From NCBI GenBank assembly GCA_034669965.1, contig JAXMOK010000008.1:1-64000 (forward strand): a stretch of DNA of 64,000 nt. Direction: 5' to 3'. The position numbers were made by a program, and so were the translations under genes. This DNA is from HXMU1420-13 sp034669965. GTDB lineage: Bacteria; Bacteroidota; Rhodothermia; Balneolales; Balneolaceae. A model generated the notes under the pieces. The model was not told where the DNA came from. It saw only the letters and a list, made by a program, of their open reading frames with translations, and searched no databases. Of this stretch, positions 1 through 8,517 are shown in pieces (position 1 is the stretch's first letter; each line of letters starts with the position of its first letter).

Positions 1-1229
1 TCGATGGCAAACATTGCAGGGGAACCCTCAACACTAGCCCATGACATACCATCGTTTGATTTATGTAGAGTGTGTCCAATGATCGCGAAATAGGTATCGT
101 TCGAAAGAGTTATATCTGTAAAATATTCTTGGCTCAAATCACCGCCGAATTGAGAAAATGATTCTCCGTTATCCTCAGATTTTAGTACCCCATTAGGATG
201 CCCGAAAACCAATAACTCGCTATTAATCGAATGCAATCCTCCTATCGAAACATGATTCAAGCCATCAATTCGTTGTTCGAAAGTGATGGTAGAATCCGTT
301 GCCCCATTCGAAATGAAATACCCATTTTGCGTTGCCAGATGAAAAACAGTTCCATCGATTTTAACTCGCTGAACATATCCGGTTGGCGGGCTATTATCTA
401 ATCTCGACCATGTGTTGGCAGTATCTGCAGAAACATAAATCCCTTCATTTGAAAAGGCCCAAAGCCAATTTCCAACATAGGCAAGCTTACTAATTAATGG
501 CTGAGGCTGCCCATTAACTACGGGCATTCCTGAACTAGCTTTTTGCCAAACAGAATCCGCATCTAATTTAAATACTCCTTGGGCGGCTGCCAGAAAAACA
601 GTATCAATTCGAATCGCAGAACGCATGGTCCCAAAACGAAATGAAATCTGTGTTGAAGAGCCAATTCCGGCGGAAACACTATCGCCTCTATCGGTAGAAA
701 TCCGAACCATTCCTTGACCAAGGTAAAAAAGGTCGTTTCCCCAAACATCTATACTATGGCCGATGGCTGCTTTTGCTATTTCTTGAAAGGTTGCGCCATC
801 ATCTACCGTTCGAAACACACGGCCAAAATTTGTCATAACAAATGCAGTATCTTCGATGCTCTCCCAATCCACTCCTAACAAGGTAGGAGCTGTACCACCC
901 GTGGTTTGCCAGTTTACACCACCATCGTAGGAAACGTACAGTTTCTCACCCGTACCACTGTCATTAACGCCGGCGTATAAAGCCTTTTCTGTTGCCCCAA
1001 TGGAATTTATATCAGAAAATTCCGGCAAATTACCTCTTGAGTTTACCCACGTTAAGCCTTCATCGTTCGATTTATAAATTACGTTAGCTATACTTATATA
1101 CAACTCACCGTTATGCCGAGCCATATCTAAAATATGCCCCCCTTTCGGTTCACTCAACGATTCCCACTGTGCATCAACGAATGTGCTATAGATCAATACT
1201 ACGATTAGTGATAGTAAACTTTTTTTCAT
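1..1229 (-). CDS. Secreted Asp-box (BNR/YCF48-like) repeat protein, 3' end outside window
   Basis: The reading frame opens at an ATG at 1229 and runs off the left edge, so 409 residues are visible without a stop. It begins with a signal peptide (MKKSLLSLIVV... ending VDA-Q around residue 20). The rest is a series of Asp-box-like repeats: KSNDEGLTW, VSYDGGVNW, RTVDDGATF, SEDNGESF and KSNDGMSW. Such repeats build beta-propellers like those of sialidases and photosystem-assembly factor YCF48. The protein is probably exported; a T9SS tail could lie beyond the edge. Substrate and partner are unknown. It lies 124 bp downstream of the response regulator on the same strand, so co-transcription is possible but not shown. 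Confidence 0.8.
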   Translation of the reverse strand, partial: MKKSLLSLIVVLIYSTFVDAQWESLSEPKGGHILDMARHNGELYISIANVIYKSNDEGLTWVNSRGNLPEFSDINSIGATEKALYAGVNDSGTGEKLYVSYDGGVNWQTTGGTAPTLLGVDWESIEDTAFVMTNFGRVFRTVDDGATFQEIAKAAIGHSIDVWGNDLFYLGQGMVRISTDRGDSVSAGIGSSTQISFRFGTMRSAIRIDTVFLAAAQGVFKLDADSVWQKASSGMPVVNGQPQPLISKLAYVGNWLWAFSNEGIYVSADTANTWSRLDNSPPTGYVQRVKIDGTVFHLATQNGYFISNGATDSTITFEQRIDGLNHVSIGGLHSINSELLVFGHPNGVLKSEDNGESFSQFGGDLSQEYFTDITLSNDTYFAIIGHTLHKSNDGMSWASVEGSPAMFAI

Positions 1230-1353
1230 GATGTACTCCATTACAGATTAGCAAAGCAACTTTATTACAGTTGCCGTTACTATTAGTATGTGTACAATTG
1301 AAAAAGTAAAACATCGCCCAAACGAGGTAAATTTGAACGGAATTCAGCCAGAT

Positions 1354-2025
1354 TTATACAATATTGCGCTTTAAAGCCAGGCGAACAGCCGCTGCACGTG
1401 AGTTCACATGCATTTTTCTGTAGATGTTTTTGATGTGAGTTTTAACCGTCCATGGACTTAAAAACACGGACTTGGCAATCTCTTTATTAGTTTTACCTTC
1501 GATCACTTGTTCCAGAATTTTAATCTCGGCCGGACTCAAATCGAAGGGCACTTCACCGGTATCAGCTTTTTCTTTATGATTGCGCATCATATCGAAAACA
1601 CGCCGCGCGATACTCGGAGATATAGGCGAACCGCCTTCTTTCATCTCTCTAATTGCATTTACCACATCATCGATGGGAGTATCTTTAAGAAGATAACCGG
1701 TGGCACCAACTTGAATGGAATCAAAAATCCGTTCATCATCTTCAAACACTGTAAACATGATGATATCGACATTGGGATGGTTTCGCTTTAGCTCAAATGT
1801 AGCTTCAATACCATTTTTGCCAGGTAATTCGATGTCCATCAATACAACATTGGGAATTTCTTCATCTTGCACCCTTTCCATCTTATCAAAAAAATCCTCG
1901 GCTGATTCGGCAACTATGCTAAGTTTCAAGTCTTTGTAGAAATAGAGAAGCTCACTCATTCTCTTTCTAAAAATGTCGTGATCTTCGACAATGGCTACCT
2001 TTATTAGTTGAGCATCAGAATTCAT
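1354..2025 (-). CDS. NarL/FixJ-family response regulator (REC + LuxR HTH)
   Basis: The 223-aa protein has an N-terminal receiver domain (about 1-125). Acidic pocket residues lie in VAIVEDHD, the phosphoacceptor is Asp64 in VVLMDIELPG, and the conserved Lys sits in GYLLKD. The C-terminal LuxR-type helix-turn-helix (about 160-220) contains LSPAEIKILEQVIEGKTNKE and the recognition part WTVKTHIKNIYRKM. It should bind DNA as a dimer after phosphorylation. The kinase gene lies directly upstream on the same strand with a gap of about 74 bp, so the two form a two-component system. Targets are not visible from sequence; the Asp-box protein just downstream is a possible one by position. Confidence 0.93.
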   Translation of the reverse strand: MNSDAQLIKVAIVEDHDIFRKRMSELLYFYKDLKLSIVAESAEDFFDKMERVQDEEIPNVVLMDIELPGKNGIEATFELKRNHPNVDIIMFTVFEDDERIFDSIQVGATGYLLKDTPIDDVVNAIREMKEGGSPISPSIARRVFDMMRNHKEKADTGEVPFDLSPAEIKILEQVIEGKTNKEIAKSVFLSPWTVKTHIKNIYRKMHVNSRAAAVRLALKRNIV

Positions 2026-2099
2026 ATAGTTTCTTAGTTAACCGAAACTTGCACTAAAATTTTGAATCTCCCAATACCCCGAACGTAGTATTTTTAACA

Positions 2100-5000
2100 T
2101 TAATTTATCGGAAGTATAACCTGCACTTGAGTTCCATTATCCGTCTTTATGGTTAACGTCCCGTTTATTTCGCGAGCTCGTTTCACCATGTTTTTCATGC
2201 CATAACCTTTATTAAAACTCTCGTTATTACCTTTAAATGTGCCGTCATCTTTAATTAAAATGCTAATCTGCTTACCTCCATTGTGCATCGTAATCCATAA
2301 ATGATCGGCTTCTGAATATTTGAGCGAGTTTTGCGATGCTTCTTCAATAATTCGAAATAAGTTTAATGCCTGTGTTGATGAAAGCTCAGCATTTGATTCG
2401 TCTTCGATATTAATGGATAGCTTCAGTCTCTCGGTTAACGCGCTTTGATGCTTGAAATAGTTTTTCACATGATCGGCGAACTCTTTCAGGCTCAATGCCT
2501 TTTGGTTTAACGCCCATATAGTTTCTCTCAGCTGATCTATGGTAACTTGAGCATCGCCTTTCAAAGATTTCATTAACTCGAGCGACTTTTCTTTTTCTTC
2601 TACTTCGTTGTATTTATCCACTAAACTTAAGCCAGACATGATATTAGCTAGTTGAGCGCCCACATGATCGTGTAAATCGCGCGATATTCGCTCACGTTCA
2701 ACCTGTAGTTTATGATCGACCTCCATTTTTCTGATTTGTTCTTTTAGTTTTCGCTGAGAATAATGCCGGATAATCAACCAAAATGAAATTAGCGCCGATA
2801 ATGCCGCAATAATTCTAAACCAGATTGTTTGCCACCACGGTGGTAGTATCGTAACTCCAATCGTAGCGCCCTTTTCATTCCAATATCCATCGCTGTTCGC
2901 TGCTTTCACCTGAAAGGTGTACTTACCGGGCTTTAAATCAGGATAATCCGCAAAATTTCTTGTGCCGCTTTCTACCCATTGCTCATCAACACCTTCCATT
3001 TTATAAGCGTATTGTATATTGTCATGCTTAGTAAAGTCTACAGCTGCAAATTCAAACGACACAAAATTTTGATTGAAAGGCAGAATTATCTTTTCCTTAT
3101 AAATGGCGGAACTGTCGGTATTTAATGGTTTATTCAACACGTTAATTTCTGTTATATACACCGGTGGTGGAATAGTATCCATCGATATTGCTTCGGTGTC
3201 GATTACATTAAATCCGCCTACTCCACCAAATAATAATCTTCCATCTTCTAGAGCCAAATAAGCTCCTGTATTAAATTCATTGTTTTGCAATCCATCGGCT
3301 ACTGTAAAATTCGTAAACTGAAGCGATTCAGTATCTAAACGGGATAAGCCATTATTGGTACTCACCCAAATATATCGTCGGTTTTTATCGGGAAGAATAC
3401 CATAGGTACTATTATTTGCCAGACCATCGTTGGTGCGTAAATTTAACAACGTATTTGAAGTTGATCGCCAGCGGGTTAAACCGCCTCCGTACGAAGCCAA
3501 CCAAAAGGTGCTGTCGTTTTGTTGATAAACGCTTCGACCATCATGATGAGTAAGCGACGGTTCTTCATCCGGTCGATATTCGATAGTGCGAATTTCTGCG
3601 ATTTCGGTTTCCTCAAACCGGATGTAATTATAACCATTGTCGGTGGTTGCGATCCACATATTATGATCATCATCTTCGTACAGTTTACGAATACTCCGGC
3701 TGTTTATAGATAATTCAGAAGTTTCATTGTTCAGCTCAACTAATTGTGCCGGAGCGCCTTGTAACCACGCTTTTGGGTTTTTAATTATTTGTACGCCCTC
3801 GCCTTGATATCCTAACCAAAGCCAACCTCGTGAATCACTCATTAATTGATGAACGCTCACGTTCGGTATTACGCTATTAGTCGGAGTAAAATGCTGTGCG
3901 GTTATTTCTTCTTTGTTTAACGTTGAGTCTGCAATAAAGTATAGTCCATTAAACCGAGTTGAAACCCATAGCCCCATATCATCCCGCCAGAGCGACCAAA
4001 TAATTACAGCACCTAAGCTGTCAATTCGCTCATCATACCGGGTTATTTCGTCTGAATCATTTAGAAAAGCCAATCCAGAGTTCGTTGCAATCCAGGCGCC
4101 ACTATCTTCTTCAGCAAAACCTAGAATAAAATCAGATTGCAACCCATCATCCGTTGAATAAACCGTAAATCCTTTTTTTTCTTCCAACAGATAAAACCCA
4201 CCTCCCCAAGTGGCGAACCATCGCTGACCCTGTTTATCTATAAATAATTTCGCGGCACCAACAACCTCTTCATCTGTAACTAATATCGACGAATACTCGC
4301 CGGTTTCTTTATCAATTTGATGAAGATATCCGCCACCGCCGCCTATCAATAGAACCTCTTCTCTTTCCTCTACCACGTTGGGCGATGAGGATTTAGCCAC
4401 TCCGGTTTCTAAACTTTCCTTTACTTCTTCTGGAAATCCCGCCGTATCCGCTTTCATAAACTGAATGCCAACTAAATCACCCCACAAAGATCCATTATTA
4501 TCTACATGTAGTGTGTTTATTTCGGGAATCGGATTTTCTTCACTGAAAATCAATTGGGTAGCTTCGATGGTTATCTGAGCTTTTGGGTCCGATCGGAACA
4601 TTTCAATGCCCAAAGCAGGCAAATAATACAAACCATTTAATCCTGATACGATAAATGAGCCGTCATTCAATTCTAAGATATGGTTGATTGAAAGTACTTC
4701 CTCTTCAGTAATTTTTTGTTGGATGTATGCCGGCACATATTTCTGAGTTGCTTCATCATACATTCCAACCGAAGAGGTATAAAATCCCATCCAGAAAAAG
4801 CCTTTTGAATCTTCAAACATCAAATTCGCCGGCTTATCCGGTATATTATAGCGGTTATCCGATCGATGATTTAGCCGTTGAATTGAATCAGAAACCGGAT
4901 CTAGTATATTAAAGCCCCCATCACGGGTTCCGATCCATAGCTCGCCGTTAGAACGTTCGAAGACTCCGTGAATAAAACTATCCGAAACTGTAGTGCTATC

Positions 5001-5246
5001 CGCCGGATTATGCCGGTATATTTTGAAATTTGTGCCGTCGAAACGATTTAAACCGTCCATGGTACCAATCCATAAAAACCCACGCCTATCCTGATAAATA
5101 TTCAACACCGTATTGTGTGATAGTCCAGAGTTTTCGGTAGTGTAGCCAACGGAACGGAAGTCGGGATTTTGAGCCAAGGCCGTTTTAGGCACACCAATCC
5201 AAACCGCAAACACACTCAAACACCATATTTTCAACCATCCCGACAT
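2100..5246 (-). CDS. Beta-propeller (Reg_prop/Y_Y_Y) sensor histidine kinase, HisKA_3 type
   Basis: The 1048-aa protein starts with a signal peptide ending near TALAQ (residue 26). About 700 residues of two-component-regulator propeller repeats follow, with the recurring pattern FLWIGTMDGLNRFD, GLWVSTRFNGLYF, WLWLGYQGEGV and YIWVSTNNGLSRLD. A Y_Y_Y domain comes next (about 700-800), then one transmembrane helix (WFRIIAALSALISFWLII). The cytoplasmic HisKA_3 domain has its phospho-His at about 859 in RDLHDHVGAQL, followed by a HATPase with KDDGTF and GYGMKNM. Unlike many Bacteroides hybrid propeller kinases it has no fused receiver or AraC domain. The separate regulator downstream takes that part. 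The ligand is unknown; relatives often sense glycans. Confidence 0.93.
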   Translation of the reverse strand: MSGWLKIWCLSVFAVWIGVPKTALAQNPDFRSVGYTTENSGLSHNTVLNIYQDRRGFLWIGTMDGLNRFDGTNFKIYRHNPADSTTVSDSFIHGVFERSNGELWIGTRDGGFNILDPVSDSIQRLNHRSDNRYNIPDKPANLMFEDSKGFFWMGFYTSSVGMYDEATQKYVPAYIQQKITEEEVLSINHILELNDGSFIVSGLNGLYYLPALGIEMFRSDPKAQITIEATQLIFSEENPIPEINTLHVDNNGSLWGDLVGIQFMKADTAGFPEEVKESLETGVAKSSSPNVVEEREEVLLIGGGGGYLHQIDKETGEYSSILVTDEEVVGAAKLFIDKQGQRWFATWGGGFYLLEEKKGFTVYSTDDGLQSDFILGFAEEDSGAWIATNSGLAFLNDSDEITRYDERIDSLGAVIIWSLWRDDMGLWVSTRFNGLYFIADSTLNKEEITAQHFTPTNSVIPNVSVHQLMSDSRGWLWLGYQGEGVQIIKNPKAWLQGAPAQLVELNNETSELSINSRSIRKLYEDDDHNMWIATTDNGYNYIRFEETEIAEIRTIEYRPDEEPSLTHHDGRSVYQQNDSTFWLASYGGGLTRWRSTSNTLLNLRTNDGLANNSTYGILPDKNRRYIWVSTNNGLSRLDTESLQFTNFTVADGLQNNEFNTGAYLALEDGRLLFGGVGGFNVIDTEAISMDTIPPPVYITEINVLNKPLNTDSSAIYKEKIILPFNQNFVSFEFAAVDFTKHDNIQYAYKMEGVDEQWVESGTRNFADYPDLKPGKYTFQVKAANSDGYWNEKGATIGVTILPPWWQTIWFRIIAALSALISFWLIIRHYSQRKLKEQIRKMEVDHKLQVERERISRDLHDHVGAQLANIMSGLSLVDKYNEVEEKEKSLELMKSLKGDAQVTIDQLRETIWALNQKALSLKEFADHVKNYFKHQSALTERLKLSINIEDESNAELSSTQALNLFRIIEEASQNSLKYSEADHLWITMHNGGKQISILIKDDGTFKGNNESFNKGYGMKNMVKRAREINGTLTIKTDNGTQVQVILPIN

Positions 5247-5354
5247 ATAAACGTATTAATTGAGGCAGTATATACCAAAATTGAGGTTTCTAAACTAGAA
5301 TCGTGCCTTTTTTCTTTTTCGACATCCTCCGTCAAAGAAGGTCTTCTTTTTACT

Positions 5355-5549
5355 CACATATCATTAAGAAAGTCACAATGAGAGAAAGCAAAGTGTCAGC
5401 GGAACCTACTTTCAATCTATAAACCATGATTTAAAGGATTAATTGATTTCCATGATTTATTTGTCATCTCGAGCGGAGCGAGAGATCTAAAGAGCTACTG
5501 CCGACTTCCGTAAATTTTACGCGAATTGTACACCCTCCGTCTCCCTCAA
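5355..5549. repeat. Intergenic repeat B, copy 1
   Basis: This stretch recurs at 6477-6620 and 6683-6775, on the other side of the toxin-antitoxin pair. The best-conserved block (5403-5549 against 6477-6620) differs at only a few positions. It contains the near-palindrome CTCGAGCGGAGCGAGAG. The rest of 5247-5747 holds similar short modules (CACTGAGCTAACGCGAAGTG, CTCCCTCAAGGGAGG) and no coding frame that I can support. Confidence 0.75.
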
Positions 5550-5692
5550 GGGAGGACTTTTTCAATAACTGATTATTATTGATAAAGTCACACTGAGCTA
5601 ACGCGAAGTGTCATCTGAACTCTCTTTCAGTCCATGCACCATGATTTTCATTAAAACAGTCTCCCCTCGAGGGGTGTCGAACGTCAGAACAA

Positions 5693-5741
5693 TTGAACTT
5701 TGAACTTTGAACTTTGAACTTTGAACTTTGAACTTTGAACT
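5693..5741. repeat. Seven-copy tandem heptanucleotide repeat (TTGAACT)n
   Basis: TTGAACT is repeated seven times head to tail without interruption (49 bp). It ends a few bases before the stop codon of the minus-strand toxin gene. Such short tandem arrays are prone to slippage. Since it lies 3' of the toxin gene, it would alter only the downstream untranslated region. Confidence 0.95.
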
Positions 5742-5747
5742 AAAATA

Positions 5748-6059
5748 TTATTTCCCCTTCAACAAATCGTAGAGCTTCTTAGGGTCTTGACGATTATCCC
5801 AGAAACCGGTGATATAAATTCGATCATCATCTAACATATAAATTATGGAATAGTGATTCATTGAAACCATCCGATGAGCATTATATGAGCTTTGCTTTCC
5901 GGAAAATGGGTGTTCTTTGAGGTAGCTGAGCTTTTCTAGAATTGCACGATTTAATTTTGCAGAATAATCAACACTATTGGTTCTGCTGTTCCAGTAATCA
6001 AAAACGTGATCCCTTTGAAGAACAGCTGTTTGGGTCCAATAAATTTCTAGGGCAGCCAT
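5748..6059 (-). CDS. RelE/ParE-superfamily toxin
   Basis: This 103-aa protein has the size and pattern of ParE/RelE toxins: an N-terminal strand (LEIYWTQTA), two helices (LQRDHVFDYWNSRT, YSAKLNRAILEKLSYLKEHP), then the strands GKQSSYNAHRMVSMNHYSII, YMLDDDRIYITGFWDNR and a helical end. Family members either poison gyrase (ParE) or cleave mRNA on ribosomes (RelE); which applies here cannot be told. It overlaps the upstream antitoxin gene by 13 bp, the usual arrangement for translational coupling. The low-complexity (TTGAACT)7 array lies just after its stop. Confidence 0.85.
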   Translation of the reverse strand: MAALEIYWTQTAVLQRDHVFDYWNSRTNSVDYSAKLNRAILEKLSYLKEHPFSGKQSSYNAHRMVSMNHYSIIYMLDDDRIYITGFWDNRQDPKKLYDLLKGK

Positions 6060-6280
6060 TCACGGTCTCGTTCAGCAAGTTCTTTTTCCGATACCACCGC
6101 CCCTGATTTAATATCTGCCTCACTCTGTTTCAATAATTCAATCTGATAAGAATCGACTTTATAAATTTCTGGCTCACTCGATGTTGAAAAAATAGTATCG
6201 ATAGCTTCAAGTAATTCTTCGTTCTCTGTAACCAGTATTTTGTCGATTAATTTTGACCTTAACGATTCAATTGGACTCAT
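6047..6280 (-). CDS. Antitoxin partner of ParE/RelE-type toxin
   Basis: The 77-aa protein is acidic and mostly helical, and ends SEKELAERDREWLP. A tail of this kind, with a D/E-R-x-x-W-L end, is common in antitoxins encoded next to ParE-like toxins, where the C-terminal half wraps the toxin. It precedes and overlaps the toxin gene, so the two form one operon. No standard DNA-binding domain (RHH, AbrB, Phd) is obvious in the N-terminal part (MSPIESLRSKLIDKILVTEN), which may be a small helical dimerisation unit. The assignment rests mostly on context. Confidence 0.78.
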   Translation of the reverse strand: MSPIESLRSKLIDKILVTENEELLEAIDTIFSTSSEPEIYKVDSYQIELLKQSEADIKSGAVVSEKELAERDREWLP

Positions 6281-6896
6281 AACACATGGGTTTATTCTCC
6301 TCCAATTTCGCTAATTGATGTGGATTCTTCAAATCTTCAGAAATAGGGTCAAGGATTCGCGAATCGCGACACCCTCCGTCTCCGGCTCCCCGCCGGAGAC
6401 ACCTCCCTCAAGGGACTTATTCTATAACTGCTTTTCATTGGTAAAGTCACACTGAGCTAACGCGAAGTGTCATCGAAACCTACTTTCAATCTATCAACCA
6501 TGATTTAAAGGATTAATTGATTTCCATGATTTATTTGTCATCTCGAGTGGAGCGAGAGATCTAAAGAGCTACTGCCGACTTCCGTAAATTTTACGCGAAT
6601 CGCACACCCTCCGTCTCCGACTCCTTCGGCAGGCTCAGGAACCGTCGGAGCCACCTCCCTCAAGGGAGGACTTCTTTTTCCACACATATCATTAAGAAAG
6701 TCACAATGAGAGAAAGCAAAGTGTCAGCGAAACCCACTTTCAATCTATCAACCATGATTTAAAGGATTAATGGATGGCCATGATTTTCACTCCTTCTGTG
6801 CCTATGTCCCTATGTGCCTTTGCCCCTCTCTTCCCCTTTGCTCCTCTGCACCTTATTTGATTACCTTCCAAAACCACACCAACCTAGTCAAATTCT
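6281..6896. repeat. Repeat-rich spacer with repeat B copies 2 and 3
   Basis: No gene is supported here. 6432-6475 repeats 5582-5625; 6477-6620 repeats 5403-5549; 6683-6775 repeats 5355-5440. Further short palindromic modules (CTCCGTCTCC...GGAGAC, CCTCCCTCAAGGGAGG) occur. The region 6800-6896 is C/T rich and just precedes the quinone-reductase start codon. Confidence 0.7.
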
Positions 6897-7922
6897 ATGA
6901 AACAACTTGTATACACAAAAACGGGCGGATACGACGTACTTGCCGTTCAGGAAACGGCCGACCCGGCTCCGGCCAATGACGAACTGCTAATCAATGTTAA
7001 AGCATCCGGATTAAATTTCGCCGATATCCTCGCTCGAAAAGGACAATATCCTGATGGACCCAAAACACCATGTGTAATGGGCTACGAAGTGAGTGGAGTA
7101 GTGGAAGAAGTCGGGGAATTAGTATCGAAAGAATGGATCGGGAATGAAGTGATTGGTCTGTGCCGCTTTAAAGGTCAGTCCAGCATGATCGCCCTAAAAG
7201 AAATGCAGGTGTATGAAAAGCCGAAACGACTCACCTTCGAAGAAGCGGCCGCCATTCCGGTGAATTACCTCACGGCTTGGGTGTTGATGGTGACTATGGG
7301 CGGATTATCCGAAGATGAATCTATTTTGATTCACAACGCCGGTGGTGGAGTGGGGATTGCCGCGTTGGACATCGCCAAACATATCGGGGCCAAAACCTAT
7401 GGAACGGCCAGTACGCGCAAGCATGAGTTCTTAGCGGATCGAGGCTTGGATCAAGCCATCGACTACCGCAACAACGACTGGTATGAAGTGCTGATGGGGC
7501 TCACCAAAGGCAAGGGCGTGGATTTGATTATCGATCCATTGGGCGGGAAAGAGTGGAAACGAAGTTACAAAGCGCTCCGGGCTACCGGAAGATTGGGGAT
7601 GTTTGGGATTTCGGTAGCTAGCACCAACACAACCGGTGGATTAGCCGCCAAACTCAGCTTGATTAAAACCGTTCTTTCGATGCCGAAATTCAGTCCGCTT
7701 TCGCTGTTGGATAAAAACCGCGGTGTGTTTGGCGTAAACCTCGGACATTTATGGCACGAACCCGAAAAAGCAGCCCGCTGGATGAAAGCCATCCTCAAAG
7801 GCGTGGAAGACGGCTGGGTGCAACCGTATGTGGATAAAACCTTCACCCTCGAAGAAGCTGAGCAAGCCCACCGCTACCTCGAAGAGCGCAAGAATATCGG
7901 GAAAGTTATCTTTCGGCTTTAG
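6897..7922 (+). CDS. Zinc-free MDR-family oxidoreductase (quinone oxidoreductase / VAT-1-like)
   Basis: The 341-aa protein has the medium-chain dehydrogenase/reductase layout: an N-terminal GroES-like domain (KASGLNFADILARKGQYP, VMGYEVSGVVEEVG) and a Rossmann domain with ILIHNAGGGVGIAALDIAKH (about 140-165). The zinc-binding Cys and His residues of alcohol dehydrogenases are not evident, which fits NAD(P)H:quinone reductase or VAT-1-like members. It probably reduces quinones or enones in the cytoplasm with NADPH; the true substrate is unknown. The ATG is chosen because the GroES-like fold starts right after it. It stands alone between repeat-rich spacers. Confidence 0.88.
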   Translation: MKQLVYTKTGGYDVLAVQETADPAPANDELLINVKASGLNFADILARKGQYPDGPKTPCVMGYEVSGVVEEVGELVSKEWIGNEVIGLCRFKGQSSMIALKEMQVYEKPKRLTFEEAAAIPVNYLTAWVLMVTMGGLSEDESILIHNAGGGVGIAALDIAKHIGAKTYGTASTRKHEFLADRGLDQAIDYRNNDWYEVLMGLTKGKGVDLIIDPLGGKEWKRSYKALRATGRLGMFGISVASTNTTGGLAAKLSLIKTVLSMPKFSPLSLLDKNRGVFGVNLGHLWHEPEKAARWMKAILKGVEDGWVQPYVDKTFTLEEAEQAHRYLEERKNIGKVIFRL

Positions 7923-7969
7923 CCGAAAAAATTTAAAATGTAAGATTCAAAATTATAAATTAGCTATAG

Positions 7970-8028
7970 GTCATTGCGAGGAGGCTTTAAGATATTTTCG
8001 AATTCGAACTAAACTCGACGCGGCAATC
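7970..8028. repeat. Short dispersed repeat with GTCATTGCGAGGAGG and GACGCGGCAATC ends
   Basis: This is the reverse complement of modules at 22785-22847, 23255-23319 and 29107-29170, where it reads GATTGCCGCGTCGATTGC...CTCCTCGCAATGAC. The two ends partly pair (ATTGC/GCAAT). The flanking DNA contains A/T-rich near-inverted segments (AAATTTAAAATGTAAGATTC and its counterpart at 8058-8085). It looks like an interspersed palindromic repeat with no coding role. Confidence 0.65.
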
Positions 8029-8125
8029 ACCTTGTTAGAATTTCGCGCTCACCATCTTAAATTTTTCATTTTGAATTTTAAATTCTCTAGCTTCACCTAA
8101 CTCTGAATAAAAACAAGATCAAGTC

Positions 8126-8506
8126 ATGGATATCCGGTTACAAGGGAAAGTGGTACAAGTGCTAAAAGAGCAAGGCGGACAAGGGAAAAACGGACCATGG
8201 CGAAAGCGGGATTTCATCCTCGAAATACCGGGTAAATATCCGAAAAAAGTGTGCATCACGCAGTGGGGCGAGGCCATCGATCAGCAGGCGGTGCAGGAAG
8301 GCATGGACGTTACTGCATCGGTTGATATTCAAAGTCGGGAATACAACGGCAACTGGTACACCGACGTGAAAGCCTGGAAGATTGAACAAGGCAGCGGACA
8401 GCAAAACACACCCGGCGCTCCACAATCACCCCCACCCCCAAGCACAGAAGGTTTCGAAATCGACACCAAAGGCTTTGACGATATCGATGACGATTTGCCT
8501 TTTTGA
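8126..8506 (+). CDS. DUF3127 family OB-fold protein with SSB-like acidic tail
   Basis: The 126-aa protein begins MDIRLQGKVVQVLKEQGG and continues GPWRKRDFILEIPGKYPKKV and WYTDVKAWKIE, the pattern of DUF3127, a family found largely in Bacteroidota and predicted to be OB-fold. Residues about 95-115 form a Pro/Gln-rich linker, and the protein ends DDIDDDLPF. That tail is very like the DDDIPF tip with which single-stranded-DNA-binding protein recruits repair and replication proteins. A role in nucleic-acid binding is inferred, not shown. It immediately precedes the HNH gene on the same strand but has the base composition of the core genes, so it probably marks the island's left edge. Confidence 0.85.
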   Translation: MDIRLQGKVVQVLKEQGGQGKNGPWRKRDFILEIPGKYPKKVCITQWGEAIDQQAVQEGMDVTASVDIQSREYNGNWYTDVKAWKIEQGSGQQNTPGAPQSPPPPSTEGFEIDTKGFDDIDDDLPF

Positions 8507-8517
8507 AAATTATATTT

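Noticed and set aside
3476..3713. Opposite-strand open frames inside the propeller kinase gene
   Set aside because: They are shadows of a long, clearly coding frame with domain matches.
5693..5741. CRISPR array
   Set aside because: The repeat unit is 7 bp with no spacers and no cas genes occur nearby.
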